Below the pieces are notes generated by a model. The model had not been told where the DNA came from. It saw nothing but the letters and a program-made list of their open reading frames with translations, and ran no database searches. Below, in pieces: positions 22,959-33,701 of a stretch of DNA of 64,000 nucleotides. Source of the DNA: Turbatrix aceti (Eukaryota; Nematoda; Chromadorea; Rhabditida; Panagrolaimidae); assembly GCA_963969345.1 (NCBI GenBank), contig OZ017767.1, positions 6,600,739 to 6,664,738 of the forward strand, given 5' to 3'. Each line of letters starts with the position of its first letter. Position 1 is the first letter of the stretch. The position numbers were made by a program, and so were the translations under genes.

Positions 22959-24721
22959 ATGTTTACCAAGAAAAAGACAGCTGTTGTGCCTGACACGGTC
23001 CATCGCCTGGTCAACCGCCTCATGCATCCCCTCCGTCGCACCGGGTCCCGAAAAGGACAGGGCGATTGTGACGTCACGATGGCAAGTGTCACCGCTACGG
23101 CGGCGGTGGAGGAGGAGGAGGAGGGCCAAGATGGTCCTCCCCCTTCTCTCTGGGCTCTACAAAAGGAGACGACCAACGATCAAACGACGGCAAAGAGTGT
23201 CGAACACCACGACGAAGAAGAAGTCAACGACGACGATAAGGTGGGCGTCTTTTTTTCACTTTTTTTTCTTTTCGTCTGCTGGCGACGGTCACTTTTGGCG
23301 GGAAAACTGCACAAATGACCTCGTTTGCGTGCATTTGCTTTCGATTTGCTCTGAATTCTGTTTTTTGGGATGTTTTGTTTATTTATTTGCCCACAAAAAC
23401 ATTGCCTCTGGTGTCCTCGACCGCGTGCGCGTGCGTATTTGTCAAATCTCTTAGTCCTGCTCTTTTCAGCTGCTTGCAACTAACACGAATTCATCGACTC
23501 CCTCAATGATGATGTCTCACGCCGAAAACCAGGAAAATGTGGTTTGTTTGGTTTTTATTGTTCTCAAAGCTGTAAATATGCTTTTTAGATCCCCATGCCG
23601 GTGCCCGTGGACGAAACCGTCATGGCCACAGTCAAGGACTCGGTGGACAAGGTGGAAACGAACTCGAATTCCCCCAACAAACACGACCTCGAGAAGGAAG
23701 AGCCGCTGCTCCAGGAGAATCCCAACCGATTCGTCATGTTCCCCATCAACTATCCCGACATCTGGATGTTCTACAAGAAGGCTGTCGCGTCGTTCTGGAC
23801 CGTCGAGGAGGTCGATCTCGGAAAAGACGCCGCCGACTGGGCAAAGATGACCGATCCGGAAAAATTCTTCATCTCCCGCGTTCTCGCCTTCTTTGCGGCT
23901 TCAGATGGCATTGTCAACGAGAATCTCGTCGAACGCTTCACCCAGGAAGTGCAGATTCCCGAAGCGAGATGCTTCTACGGCTTCCAGATTGCCATCGAGA
24001 ACATTCACTCCGAAATGTACGCTCTCCTCATCCAGACGTATATCCGGGACGCAGATGAGCGTGACAAGCTCTTCAACGCCATCTACGAATTCGAATTCAT
24101 CAAGAAGAAGGCTGACTGGGCTCTGCGCTGGATCGCGAGCAAGGAAAACACGTTTGGCGAACGCGTGATTGCTTTTGCCGCTGTTGAGGGCATTTTCTTC
24201 TCTGGATCTTTTGCCGCCATTTTCTGGCTCAAGAAACGCGGTCTCATGCCCGGTCTCACGCACAGCAACGAACTCATCTCCCGCGACGAAGGCCTTCACC
24301 GGGATTTCGCCGTTCTGATGTACCGTCACCTGAACAACAAGCCGAGTCCCGAACGGATCTATGAGATCATCCGTGACGCCGTCAAGATCGAGCAGGAATA
24401 CCTCACCGAAGCGCTGCCAGTCGCGATGATCGGCATGAACTGCGGACTCATGTCCAACTACATCGAGTTCGTCGCTGACCATCTCCTGAAAGAACTTGGC
24501 CTCGATACGGTATGTTTTTTTTTGGGGAGGAAACGAAATTTGGTTTTTATAAAAAAAATTTTTTGCAGATTTTCAAGCAGTCAAACCCCTTCGACTTCAT
24601 GGAGAACCTCTCAATCCAGGGCAAGACCAACTTTTTCGAGAAGAAAGTCGCCGAATACCAGCGACCCGGCGTCATGCACGATCTCGACGAACGCGAATTC
24701 GCGATGGACGCCGATTTCTGA
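22959..24721 (+). CDS. RRM2: Ribonucleoside-diphosphate reductase small subunit (R2)
   Basis: Exons 22959-23240, 23470-23541, 23589-24509 and 24569-24721 give 475 residues. R2 holds the di-iron/tyrosyl-radical centre of class Ia RNR and makes dNTPs with the large subunit. The catalytic core is complete: [19 protein letters not shown] (Asp ligand), [13 protein letters not shown] (Glu, His and radical Tyr), then the second-half ligands around [14 protein letters not shown] and [11 protein letters not shown]. The C-terminus EFAMDADF matches the tail that docks on the large subunit. The first 94 codons ([10 protein letters not shown]..., with a run of Glu) are an unusual N-terminal extension. Translation may instead begin at the triple ATG at 23506, giving 369 residues, close to the family norm; the TCTTTTCAG at 23469 could be a trans-splice site for that form. 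A palindromic E2F-like site lies in intron 1. Confidence 0.95.
23293..23306. promoter_or_regulatory. Palindromic E2F site in RRM2 intron 1
   Basis: TTTTGGCGGGAAAA, a nearly perfect double-sided E2F/DP site, in the first intron (or just upstream of the alternative start at 23506). It adds to the four upstream sites. Confidence 0.6.
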
Positions 24722-25667
24722 GCTCTCGACGAATTCACCATTTTTGAATCCTGCCAGTTTTTTGAACTTACTTCTGTTATCGAGTTACCCTCATTTTTTC
24801 ATCATTCCTCCTGTTTTGTTTTGTTTTATAACTGGTTTTAAGTGCCTGTGTATTGTTTTAAACTGATGCCAGCTGAACAATGAATATCTCAAGGGTTTTA
24901 TATTTATTTCGTCTCTGGGATTTGGGGGGGGGGATAGATGCCAAAAGTTGAACAATACAAAAATTTTTTCAAAGTCCCATTTTTGACGATTTTTGGGTGT
25001 TATCACCTCGAAAAATACCGAAACAAATGTTACCATTGTGATACGATAGATTTTCAACAAAAACAATAAAATTTTCACTTTTCGCGTCGAAACCAGTGCT
25101 GTAGGTAACCTAAACCCGAAATTCCAGAAATTGGGGTCGGGTCGATCAGATCACGGGAGTATTATGCGTGTTTATAGTTTTTTATTGCACTCACTTTTGT
25201 TATCGAGATCGTTTCTACATATTTCAACTTTTTAATCTCCCCAATTTTTTTTGTTTTATGCCTGTTTTAAACTGATGCCAGCTGAATAATAAATAAACGA
25301 ACATCAATGTTGAAAATATTTTCAGCTGCAAAAATCATGGGATTTATTATGATAACTATAACTATCTTTGATAAGTGGACAAAAAGTGCGGCAGATGGAC
25401 GGGTCTCCTTTCCTCAATCCATCCCCGACAAATGAGTCAGGAGAGGGGGGGGGGGAGGGAGTGCAGATCAATCGATCCAGGAGGAGGAGCGGCCGGCTGA
25501 GCGGCGACAGCTTTTGCCCGATCAGCACAACTGCCAGCAGTCGTCCAGTCTCGCCTGGCGCCGTCGCCGCAGACAGAGAAAGAGACAGAGACGTAATCCG
25601 TCCCACCTGAAAGCAGGACGTCCTTTTTGGGCTGTAAAAGGGCATTTTCGGTGTTTTTTTTTCCGGA
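24722..25667. other. RRM2 3' region with duplicated 3' end
   Basis: A 22-nt block TTTTAAACTGATGCCAGCTG.. occurs at 24856-24877 and again at 25265-25286, each shortly before an (A)AT(A/G)AA-type signal and each preceded by GTTATCGAG. This suggests tandem duplication of the RRM2 transcript end. 25430-25620 is GC-rich with a G run at about 25446 and may be the promoter of the next gene. No exon is supported. Confidence 0.5.
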
Positions 25668-27581
25668 ATGAAAGGCCACATTCGAAGGTCCAGCGCTAAT
25701 TCTTCCTTTTCAAGCAACAGGAGATCGTCCATCAATGGCAAGGATCTCGAGAAAATCCGTGAATTGCTCAACGTGAGTTTTTATGAGTTTTGTCGTCTTT
25801 TTTTTCGGTCCAGGAAACGAAATAGATAACTCGCATTGGGGAGGAAACATTTTTCTGGCAGATTTATAGCCCATGGCTGGCATAAATCTCAATGCAATAA
25901 AATTTTTGTCTTGAAGGGGCCTAGGCCTAGGGCGAGATTGATGGCATCGAAATCATTGAAATCCGCACTTTTTCCAAAAACAAAATGTGCACTTTTTTTT
26001 CAGAGCAAACCGACCAGGTCCCGAGAAGAAGCGATCGCGAGCCTGATTATCTTTCCACTGATCGTATTCCTTGTCCTCGCGGCTTCCAGACAACACAAAT
26101 CGTCGCCGTTTACCGACCAGCTCACCACAGACTGCCTAGATGTCGTCACGGATTCCACGGGATGGGCCATCGTTTCGGGAGTCGTCTTCGTTCAGCTTCT
26201 CTTTGTTCTCGTGCTCCCGGCCGATGAATATGTTGTTCGGCTCGCGAGGGGCGAAAAAAAGGTCATCAATGCGAACAGCTTCACATCCGGGGTCCTCGTC
26301 GTTCTGCTGTACATCCTCGGCTCGGCACTCGGATTGTACCCCGGCACAATCGCCTACGACCACATTGGGGGCCTCGTCGGGGGCATGTCCTTCCTAGCAG
26401 CTGCCCTTTCTGTCACGCATTATTATTTCGCCGAGTACAGGTCGGATGATCTGCTCACGGACTTGTTTTACGGCATTGAAGGCAACCTGACAATCGGAAC
26501 AAGCTTTGATTCGAGACATTTTGCGACACATCGGATTGGACTGACCTGTTGGGCGATTTATACCGTTTCCTGCTTTTATCATGCTGTTAGCATTGGTCTT
26601 AACCCGAATAGTAGGTTTTTTTGGGATTTGGAATCAGGGATGGGGTGAACATTCAATTTTTTGTTCGCGAACGAACACGAACGAACATAGAACATTTTTT
26701 TTACCATTTTGGGCCAAGTTTTGACAGTTTTTCTATATTTTTTCATTGTCGGGACAAAAATTTTTTTGTCGTCTTTTATCGAATAACAGCGTTTTTGACT
26801 TCATTTCTCAAAATATACCCAAAATTAGTGGCCTATTTTGTTCGTTTTATCTGTTCGAAAAATTTAGAAATGTTCGCGAACGAACACGAACGAACGTTCG
26901 TTCACCATCCCTGTTTTGGATATTGTAAATAGTAATTAGTCTCGAATGGATTTAGGAACCCTGCTGACACTCATCGCTCTTCAATTACTGTACATTTCTC
27001 GTCGTTTGTGGACAGAATACCTGTCATACGCCAATTTGGACGCCCAGTTGGAGGGAGTCGGCTGGCAGCGGCTCTGGACGGGTTCCGTGTTTCTCATGGT
27101 CGTCTACTCATCCACTGTCCCGATTTTTGTCCATTCCCCGCGTCGGGACAATATTTACACGTGTGCCGTCATGGCAGTTGTCAATCTGATCGCTCAGTTT
27201 GTGAATACTGACATCGACCTGCAAAGGTACAATTTCCGAGCCGCAGATGGAAATGTCAAAATCCGGGATAAGGACCCATTTTTTATGTCGGCGAAATACA
27301 GAAGTGAGGGAGGGGAGACGAAAGTCAGCCTGCTCCTCGGCAGCGGATATTTCGCTTCTGCAAGACACCTGAACTATACCGCTGAGGTGATCACCTTTCT
27401 CACCTGGTGTCTCCTGAGACGTCCAACATCGTTTATCGTCTTCATATCTCCCCTCACAGTTGCCCTACTCCTGGCACGAAGAATGAAGTCTGACGAACTT
27501 CGTTGCCTCGCAAAGTACAACCAATACTGGCTGCAGTTTACGTCAAAAGTACGGTACCTGGCTATTCCTGGTGTTTATTGA
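25668..27581 (+). CDS. Divergent DHCR7/ERG24-family sterol reductase-like membrane protein
   Basis: Exons 25668-25772, 26004-26610 and 26956-27581 give 445 residues. It is a multi-pass membrane protein of the ERG4/ERG24 family (DHCR7, TM7SF2, lamin-B receptor), ER enzymes that reduce sterol double bonds with NADPH. The C-terminal third aligns well with DHCR7: SARHLNYTAEV, SDELRCLAKYNQYW and a final VRYLAIPGVY. Two family signatures are degraded. The usual GIEFNPRIG-type motif reads GIEGNLTIG. The RHxNYxGD motif reads RHLNYTAEV, without the Gly-Asp. It may therefore have an altered substrate or be non-catalytic; nematodes do not make sterols de novo but do modify dietary ones. The N-terminus is Ser/Arg-rich and cytosolic. 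Intron 2 carries a dispersed GTTCG repeat. The neighbouring minus-strand gene ends 129 bp away (convergent). Confidence 0.85.
26635..26913. mobile_element. GTTCGTTCG-family element with CAGGGATG ends, in sterol-reductase intron
   Basis: Begins CAGGGATGGGGTGAAC and ends GTTCACCATCCCTG, i.e. imperfect terminal inverted repeats. CGAACGAACACGAACGAAC arrays sit just inside both ends. 279 bp, no coding capacity. Flanks TTTGGAAT / TTTTGGAT are only roughly similar, so the target duplication is decayed. The CAGGG terminus resembles hAT-type MITEs. The inverted copy at 27983-28279 is its closest relative in this window. Confidence 0.75.
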
Positions 27582-27710
27582 GCCTAAATGAGTAAAAAAA
27601 TAAAAATAAATATACAACCCTCGATTTTTAGATTTTAGATAAATTTTTATTATTTGTATAACAAAATTTGAAAGAATAACCAAAAAAAATGTTTTGAAAA
27701 AAATCAAAAA

Positions 27711-28567
27711 TCATTTTGCATGCTTGGCAGAGGAGGTTCGGCGCTTTGGAGGCAGGCACTCGCGGTAGAGCTGCTCGAGAAGGGCATCTTCGTAGGCTGG
27801 AGGAGGGGACGCACCGCAGTTTTCCGCGGATGCGCCGGTAAAGTACACCGGAGGTGCTGCGATATCCGTCGGACGACGCTTGGACTCATAGGCCTTCTTT
27901 CGCATGCACCGAGCTCCTAAAAAGAATTGAACAACAAATGGATTCGAAAAATCATTCAAAAACTGTTTCAAAGCGTCAAAAACAAGGATGGGTGAACGTT
28001 CGTGTTCGTTCACAAGCATTTCAAAATTTTTCGAACAGATAAAACGAACAAAATAGGCCACTAATTTTGGGTATATTTTAAAAAATGAAGTCAAAAACGC
28101 TGTTATTCGATAAAAAAACGACAAAAAAAGTCGCTCAGCTTTACCTATGAAAAAGTGTAAAAAAATTGTCAAAATTTGGGCCAAAATGGTAAAAAAATGT
28201 TCGATTTTCGTTCGTTAACGTGAAAAAAATTGTGAACGTTCGTTCAATTTCGTGAACAGAATTTTCGAAACATTCCCTCATCAAAAATTATCCAAATTCC
28301 AAAAAAACAACAAAAAAACTCACTTTGAATGGTTCTGAAGTTTTTCTCACGTAACCGGGCAGTTATCCGTTGTATAACCCGTCTTGAACGTCGGAGTTCG
28401 ACAATCTTGTCAAGTTCCCACTGCTTGCACTTGTAGATACCCACAATCATGCCAACGACCATCGCAATGCACAGCACAATCGTTGGCACGACAATCGACG
28501 TAAAAGCGTCGGAAGAAGGAACAAAGTCTCTCTGTTGCAGACTCATGGTCGTCGTCAATACAACCAT
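27711..28567 (-). CDS. Single-pass membrane protein with two PPxY motifs
   Basis: Exons 28567-28324 and 27916-27711 (minus strand) give 149 residues. There is a short N-terminus, one hydrophobic helix at about 21-46 (SIVVPTIVLCIAMVVGMIVG), then a basic cytosolic tail (CKQWELDK...RRSRRVIQR). Two PPxY motifs follow: PPVY at about 103-106 and PPAY at about 120-123 followed by EDALLEQLY. PPxY motifs bind WW domains of NEDD4-type ubiquitin ligases or YAP-type proteins; known membrane adaptors with this layout include NDFIP, WBP1 and PRRG proteins. I do not recognise a closer family. The splice joins Gln-Arg at phase 1. The intron contains an inverted GTTCG element. Convergent with the sterol reductase-like gene; 577 bp head to head with RPL8. 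Confidence 0.75.
27983..28279. mobile_element. GTTCGTTCG-family element in intron of the PPxY gene
   Basis: Inverted relative of 26635-26913: CAAGGATGGGTGAACGTTCG at one end, ...CATTCCCTC at the other, with the shared core CGAACAGATAAAACGAACAAAA.. and ACGCTGTTATTCGATAAA. Flanking octamers GTCAAAAA (left) and ATCAAAAA (right) match at 7 of 8 positions, consistent with an 8-bp hAT-type target duplication. Confidence 0.75.
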
Positions 28568-29144
28568 GCCACAGAATTAGAAAAAAAAATAAGAAAAAAA
28601 ATTACAGTTGGTTGCAAGAACCTGCTTCAAATATTGAGAAAAAGTCAAGAGTACATCGTTGCACAAGCCAAAGTCGGCTAATGCGGCATTCGCAGTGTTG
28701 CAGCTGAAAGAAAAAAATCGAACAACGAACGCGTGCGCGTATATATACGCATGGAAGCCAGAAGCAGTGGGCTAGAAAGAGGCAAGAGTGCCAGCGGCTA
28801 CGAAGAGAGAAATTCGCAGGCCGCATATTTTTTTTTGAAAAACTGAAGAGCTTTTGGCAATGCGTCCCGAACACTTACATTCTACGCAGCGAAATCGTTA
28901 GCTGAGTGTTAGACTTTTCAGTGTGTAGTGTGTTCTCTCCCTTTTTTGCTGTCCATCTTTTTCTTTTTCCCAGTTTCTTTGTGAATCCTCGTTTTTATAA
29001 CAGTTTTCAATGTTTTTTGACATATTTTGGTCATATTCGAAGCCAACAAATGCCATTTGTTCATTTTCCATACGTGTTTTATTTTCCGAGATGGATTCGT
29101 TCCTGAAAAGCAGTGATTAAAAAAGGGTATTTATAGGGTTCAAC
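28568..29144. other. Shared upstream region of the PPxY gene and RPL8
   Basis: 577 bp between two divergent start codons. An alternating GCGTGCGCGTATATATACGC segment lies at about 28730-28750. The RPL8 side is T-rich and ends in TATTTATAG 8 nt before its ATG (possible trans-splice acceptor). No exon is seen. Confidence 0.5.
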
Positions 29145-30036
29145 ATGGGACGTCGTATTCGCGTTCAACGTACCGGACGTGGTGGCATTTTCAAGGCCCA
29201 CAACAAGCACCGCAAGGGACCCGCTAAGCTTCGCGCTGTTGATTACGCCGAACGTCACGGCTACATCAAGGGTGTCGTCAAGGACATCATCCACGATCCC
29301 GGCCGCGGTGCTCCTCTTGCCGTCGTGCACTTCCGTGATCCTTACCGCTACAAGACACGAAAGGCCACTTTCGTCGCAGCCGAAGGCATCCATACTGGAC
29401 AGTTCATCTACTGCGGAAAGAAGGGTTAGTTTTTCAATTTTTTATAATTTATCCATAATTTTTTTCTTTCTTTTTTTAGCTCAGGTCCAGATCGGTAACG
29501 TGCTCCCCATCGGTGAGTTGCCCGAAGGTACCACTGTCTGCAACCTCGAGGAGAAGACTGGTGACCGTGGACGGCTTGCTCGCACTTCTGGCAACTACGC
29601 CATCATCGTTGCTCACAACCCCGAAACTGGCCGTACCCGTATCCGTCTGCCATCTGGCGCAAAGAAGGTTGTTCCATCTTCAAACCGTGCTACCATCGGT
29701 AGGGATTTATGCAATTTGAGGTTTTTCAACTATCTTTTTTGCTGTTTTTCAGGCATCGTTGCCGGCGGTGGACGTACTGACAAGCCTATGCTGAAGGCTG
29801 GCCGTGCCTACCACAAGTACAAGGCGAAGCGCAACTGCTGGCCCGTCGTTCGTGGTGTTGCTATGAATCCCGTTGAGCATCCCCACGGTGGTGGTAACCA
29901 TCAGCATATTGGTCACCCTTCGACAGTCAAGCGCGGAACTTCTGCCGGTCGCAAGGTCGGTCTCATTGCTGCCCGTCGTACTGGTCGTATTCGTGGTGGC
30001 AAGCCCGAGAAGAAGTCAGGACAAGACAGCATGTAA
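29145..30036 (+). CDS. RPL8: 60S ribosomal protein L8 (uL2)
   Basis: Exons 29145-29424, 29480-29698 and 29753-30036 give 260 residues, close to human RPL8 (257). uL2 binds the peptidyl-transferase centre and inter-subunit bridges in the large ribosomal subunit. Invariant blocks are present: the start [34 protein letters not shown]-type [14 protein letters not shown], and the highly conserved loop [20 protein letters not shown], which contains the His (HGGGNHQH) needed for peptidyl transfer. Introns are very short (55 and 54 nt) and carry no snoRNA that I can see. Codon use is strongly biased to C/G third positions, as expected for a highly expressed gene. Confidence 0.97.
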
Positions 30037-30217
30037 AATTGTTGAATTGTCGATGGTCATCTTTTTTTCGTTGTTATAAATGTTTTGGTTGGTTTAATGA
30101 AAAATTTCAAGTTAAAAAAATGTTTGCGGAGACACATTTTTTCGGGATCATTTTTTTTTATTTTTTTAACGAACAAAATTTTTTCGGGGATTATAAACAT
30201 TGCACATGTTTGTTTGA

Positions 30218-30514
30218 TTACGCATTTGGTGCGTCGTGAAGTGAATTCACCTGAACGGTGGGTGAGACGATTTTTGTGTCTCTTGAATCAATGAAATCGA
30301 TGCCATTGATGTCGAGTGCTATCTTTTCCCCGAGTCCCGCTTCGTTGTCGTCCACCACGATGAGTGACTGATCTGTTCGGCGCTGTCGTCGTCGGCGTGC
30401 CCTGATGCAGCAGCAGATACAAAATATGATTATGGCAATGAATAGGAGGGCAGCGAGGGCTAATGCGATGAGACCAATTATCAGGGACTTGGTATTGTCT
30501 TCAAGTTCTATCAT
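30218..30514 (-). CDS. Small single-pass membrane protein, 98 residues, unknown family
   Basis: A single-exon reading frame with N-terminal MIELEDNTKS, a strong hydrophobic helix at about 10-37 (ending FCICCC), an Arg-rich stop-transfer segment RARRRRQRR and an acidic cytosolic tail. A GTTTTTCAG acceptor lies 21 nt upstream of the ATG, which supports a real, trans-spliced message. The cluster of cysteines at the membrane edge could be palmitoylated. Convergent with RPL8 (182 bp between ends). No family recognised. Confidence 0.6.
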   Translation of the reverse strand: MIELEDNTKSLIIGLIALALAALLFIAIIIFCICCCIRARRRRQRRTDQSLIVVDDNEAGLGEKIALDINGIDFIDSRDTKIVSPTVQVNSLHDAPNA

Positions 30515-32455
30515 GGTTCTAGGAATCTATCGTATCTGAAAAACATTTCGGTTAAAAGTTGAGTTTTTGGATTTCCGCGTACCCGTAAAAAAGTAAGAAA
30601 CATTGAATGAACACTTTTGCGCAAAACATTTGTTTTGACCTCACTAGAGAGAAAAAGAGTTGATTCGTCAAAACAATCTGGTAAATGTAATGGTAATGCT
30701 TTTTCCTTCTTCTAAGCTTTGAGAGCTACTTGTTTTTAAAAAGTGAAGGCAAACACATAAATACAAATCCAGTCCAAATATGTATGTATCACACAACAAA
30801 CCCTTTATGGCATTAAATATTTATAGCACTCGCTAATTCCCCACCACGAGAGTCAATTGGGGCTCTAATGGCAAATACAGGCGGCCTTAATCTCTCGAGG
30901 GCAAGGTACACAGCAGCTGGGGGTGTAATGCCGTTCATTCGTTCCCCGAAAAGGACACTTGGGCATTTTGCAGGCGAGTTAATTACTGGAACGCGTTAGA
31001 CAATGAACAGAAAAAAAACAACAGAACGTAACAAAACAAAACGAACGCGTGCCGTAATTATTTGCGTGTAAAACGTTGGTTGACTGAGGGGCCAAAAATC
31101 AGGGAAAAAAAGAGGAGTCAAAGGAGGGGGAAGAAAAAATGACAAGACTCTGACAACTTTTGTGGCAGGGGATGGAGGGGGGGATGAATTTGAAGATCGA
31201 AATGAAATGTTGTATCGCCCGTCGCTGCACTGAACTGGCGGAAACTGCCTGGGTGTGGTGCGAAGGTAAACAACTAACAAAATCCACGAGATACACGCAC
31301 AAACAAACACAACAAAGCAAAAGAGCGCGGAATATTTAGGGGATAGGGGCCAGATGAACTCGACTCGCAACAACTCGCCTCGCGCGCGTGTTCGTGCTCG
31401 TGTTCGTACCCGCCTTTCAACTCGGATCCCCCTGTGGCGACAATGATGGCCGGGGCCGCATGCGCCTGTCCATTGACTCACTCACTTGCTTGCTCATCGG
31501 CCCGAGTCGATGGATAAGTTCACGGGCGATCCGATGAAGAGAGATCCTCGCGAAGAGGCATTTAACGCGACACGAGTGAGGAGTGAGTCAATGCGAACTT
31601 TTAATATACATAGTAAAAATATAACAATAATCATAATAATAATAATAGTACGAGGCCGACCGTGTCGAGTTCGTAGTACTCCTCACAATACATACAATGC
31701 GTCTGGTCTGTCTGGGGGCCAATCAAGGCCGGTCGCTCCCCTTCGTCGAAAAATAGGTGAAATTAGGTCCAAAACGCCTCACTGCCTGATGAGTGGGATA
31801 ATTGAGATTTTTTGGGGCAAAAACAGACCGAGGAGGAGGAGGCAGGCGTAAGTGCCCGAGTAGTCACCTGTGATTTTCACCTGGGCAGGGGGGAGGGGGG
31901 GGAGGGTGAGAAGCCGCCACCCAGCCACCTTTCTTTTTGCCAGCAGTACGAGCATTTGCCGTTTGCGCTGAGCCTGGGGGAGGCGGTCGGTCGCGAGCCA
32001 AACGAACGCCTTGGTAATTAGTCAGCTAGCTCTGGGGACACGCAGACAGGTGGTGGTGGTGGTGCTACGACCGCCGCGGCCGCTGCCGCCGCCACCGGGC
32101 AGGCTTGCAAGATAGGCGAGGAAGGGGACAGCATGCGTTGTCTTGTCGCCGACGGGGACCGGAGACCGTGGGGGCCGCGTCATTATCCATAAAGAGGAGC
32201 CAAGAAGAGTCATCTGCCATGGATACGAGAAAAGATGCGGATGCGTGTACGCTTGTCAAACACCACACCCCTATCTACGAAGAAGAAGAAGAAGAAGACC
32301 GCCATGACCCACCCTGCAAATGTAGTACATTTATGGAAGGCACTTTGATGCATTCGAATTTTATAAGTCCTCCATTATGGATAACGATGCTCCGCGGGAT
32401 TTCTCTATTCGTTTCGGGATTTAGGGCTTGTTTCGGCGAGTAGAAACTTTTGTAG

Positions 32456-32604
32456 AGCGAATTCGAATTCGCTTCGGGAGTTGGTTGGATTTTTTAGGCT
32501 GCTCTTTGTTTGTAGCGAATTCGCTTCGGGAGTTGGTTGCATTTTTTAGGCTGCTGTTTGTATGTAGCGAATTCGCTTCGGGAGTTGGTTCGATTTTTTA
32601 GGCG
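32456..32604. repeat. Tandem repeat, about 3 x 52-57 bp
   Basis: Units AGCGAATTCGCTTCGGGAGT..GGTT.ATTTTTTAGGCTGCT.TTTGT are repeated head to tail three times, with a weaker partial unit before (about 32405-32440). Confidence 0.8.
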
Positions 32605-33701
32605 TGTTTGCATTGAATCAGACAGAAAAGGGACGTGATCCAGGTTCAATTCCCGGCTGAGCTAATATTCTTTTTTGGCGTCGAGCAAAGCTAAATGGTC
32701 GTTTGGGTGGAGATGAGCGTGTACAACCCGCTGAGTGCAGTCAATTTCAGGCGGATGCGGATATCAGGCAGTTGGTCGCCCAGGACCAGGCCCATGGTCA
32801 ACGGGAACGAACGGGGAGTCAGTAAATAACACGATGGCATGCGGCATGTCCGGGGATGAAGAGGGGTGTATAACTTACATTCAAAGAATGAACTGCGTGA
32901 CAGAGAGTGGCGGTGGGGTGGTGACAGAGTTGTATTAGGACTACAACTACTACTGACTTGACTCTCTTCTCGCGCCGCGCCCATGGGTCTGCAGTCAATG
33001 AGAAGGGGGGGGGGACGAGACCGTCTAATGAGCTGTCACGCCGTGCTCAATTGACTACGACGACGCTGATGCCGACGGCGGCAGCAGTGGCTTACCACAC
33101 GGTTTTTTTTCAGAGTTGCTCTTCGCTCTTGCTCTTGTTTTTGGTGGAGTGTTGAAATGAATGAAGTGCTTTTGCTTTTGCCTCCCTCGACCCATCTTCG
33201 ATGCTTCCGCTCCCTCTTTGTCATCATCGGCCAATGAAGTGAACAATGAATGCATCCGGATGCCTCCCCCCTCCCCCATCATAGACAGATTTTTTGTGTT
33301 TGTTTATTTTATTGGTACTACGACGACGACAACGAATGACATCGGCAGCATTTTTCGATGATTAAGTATACATTTGCCCCCTCTGTTGCTGTATAGAACC
33401 CCAGAAGCCTGGGGGTTGACCGGCCAGCGCCACGTAGACTGACTGCTACGTTGCAAGGGTGTCAGTCATGGTCGATGGTGCGATCACTGCTTTTGCCCTA
33501 TCGATTAGCCATGTGCTATCAATGTGCAATTCCTGTGGGGTTAAAAATCGTCAAAAAACTGCTTTTTCGAAAAAAACGTACACTACAGATCTCGAAAAAG
33601 TCCGAATTTCGAATTTTCAAGAATATTATATTTCAAAATGAGTTTTCGATTCACATGGACTAATTAAAAATAATAATCACATCAAAAAAACATGTTGAAG
33701 C

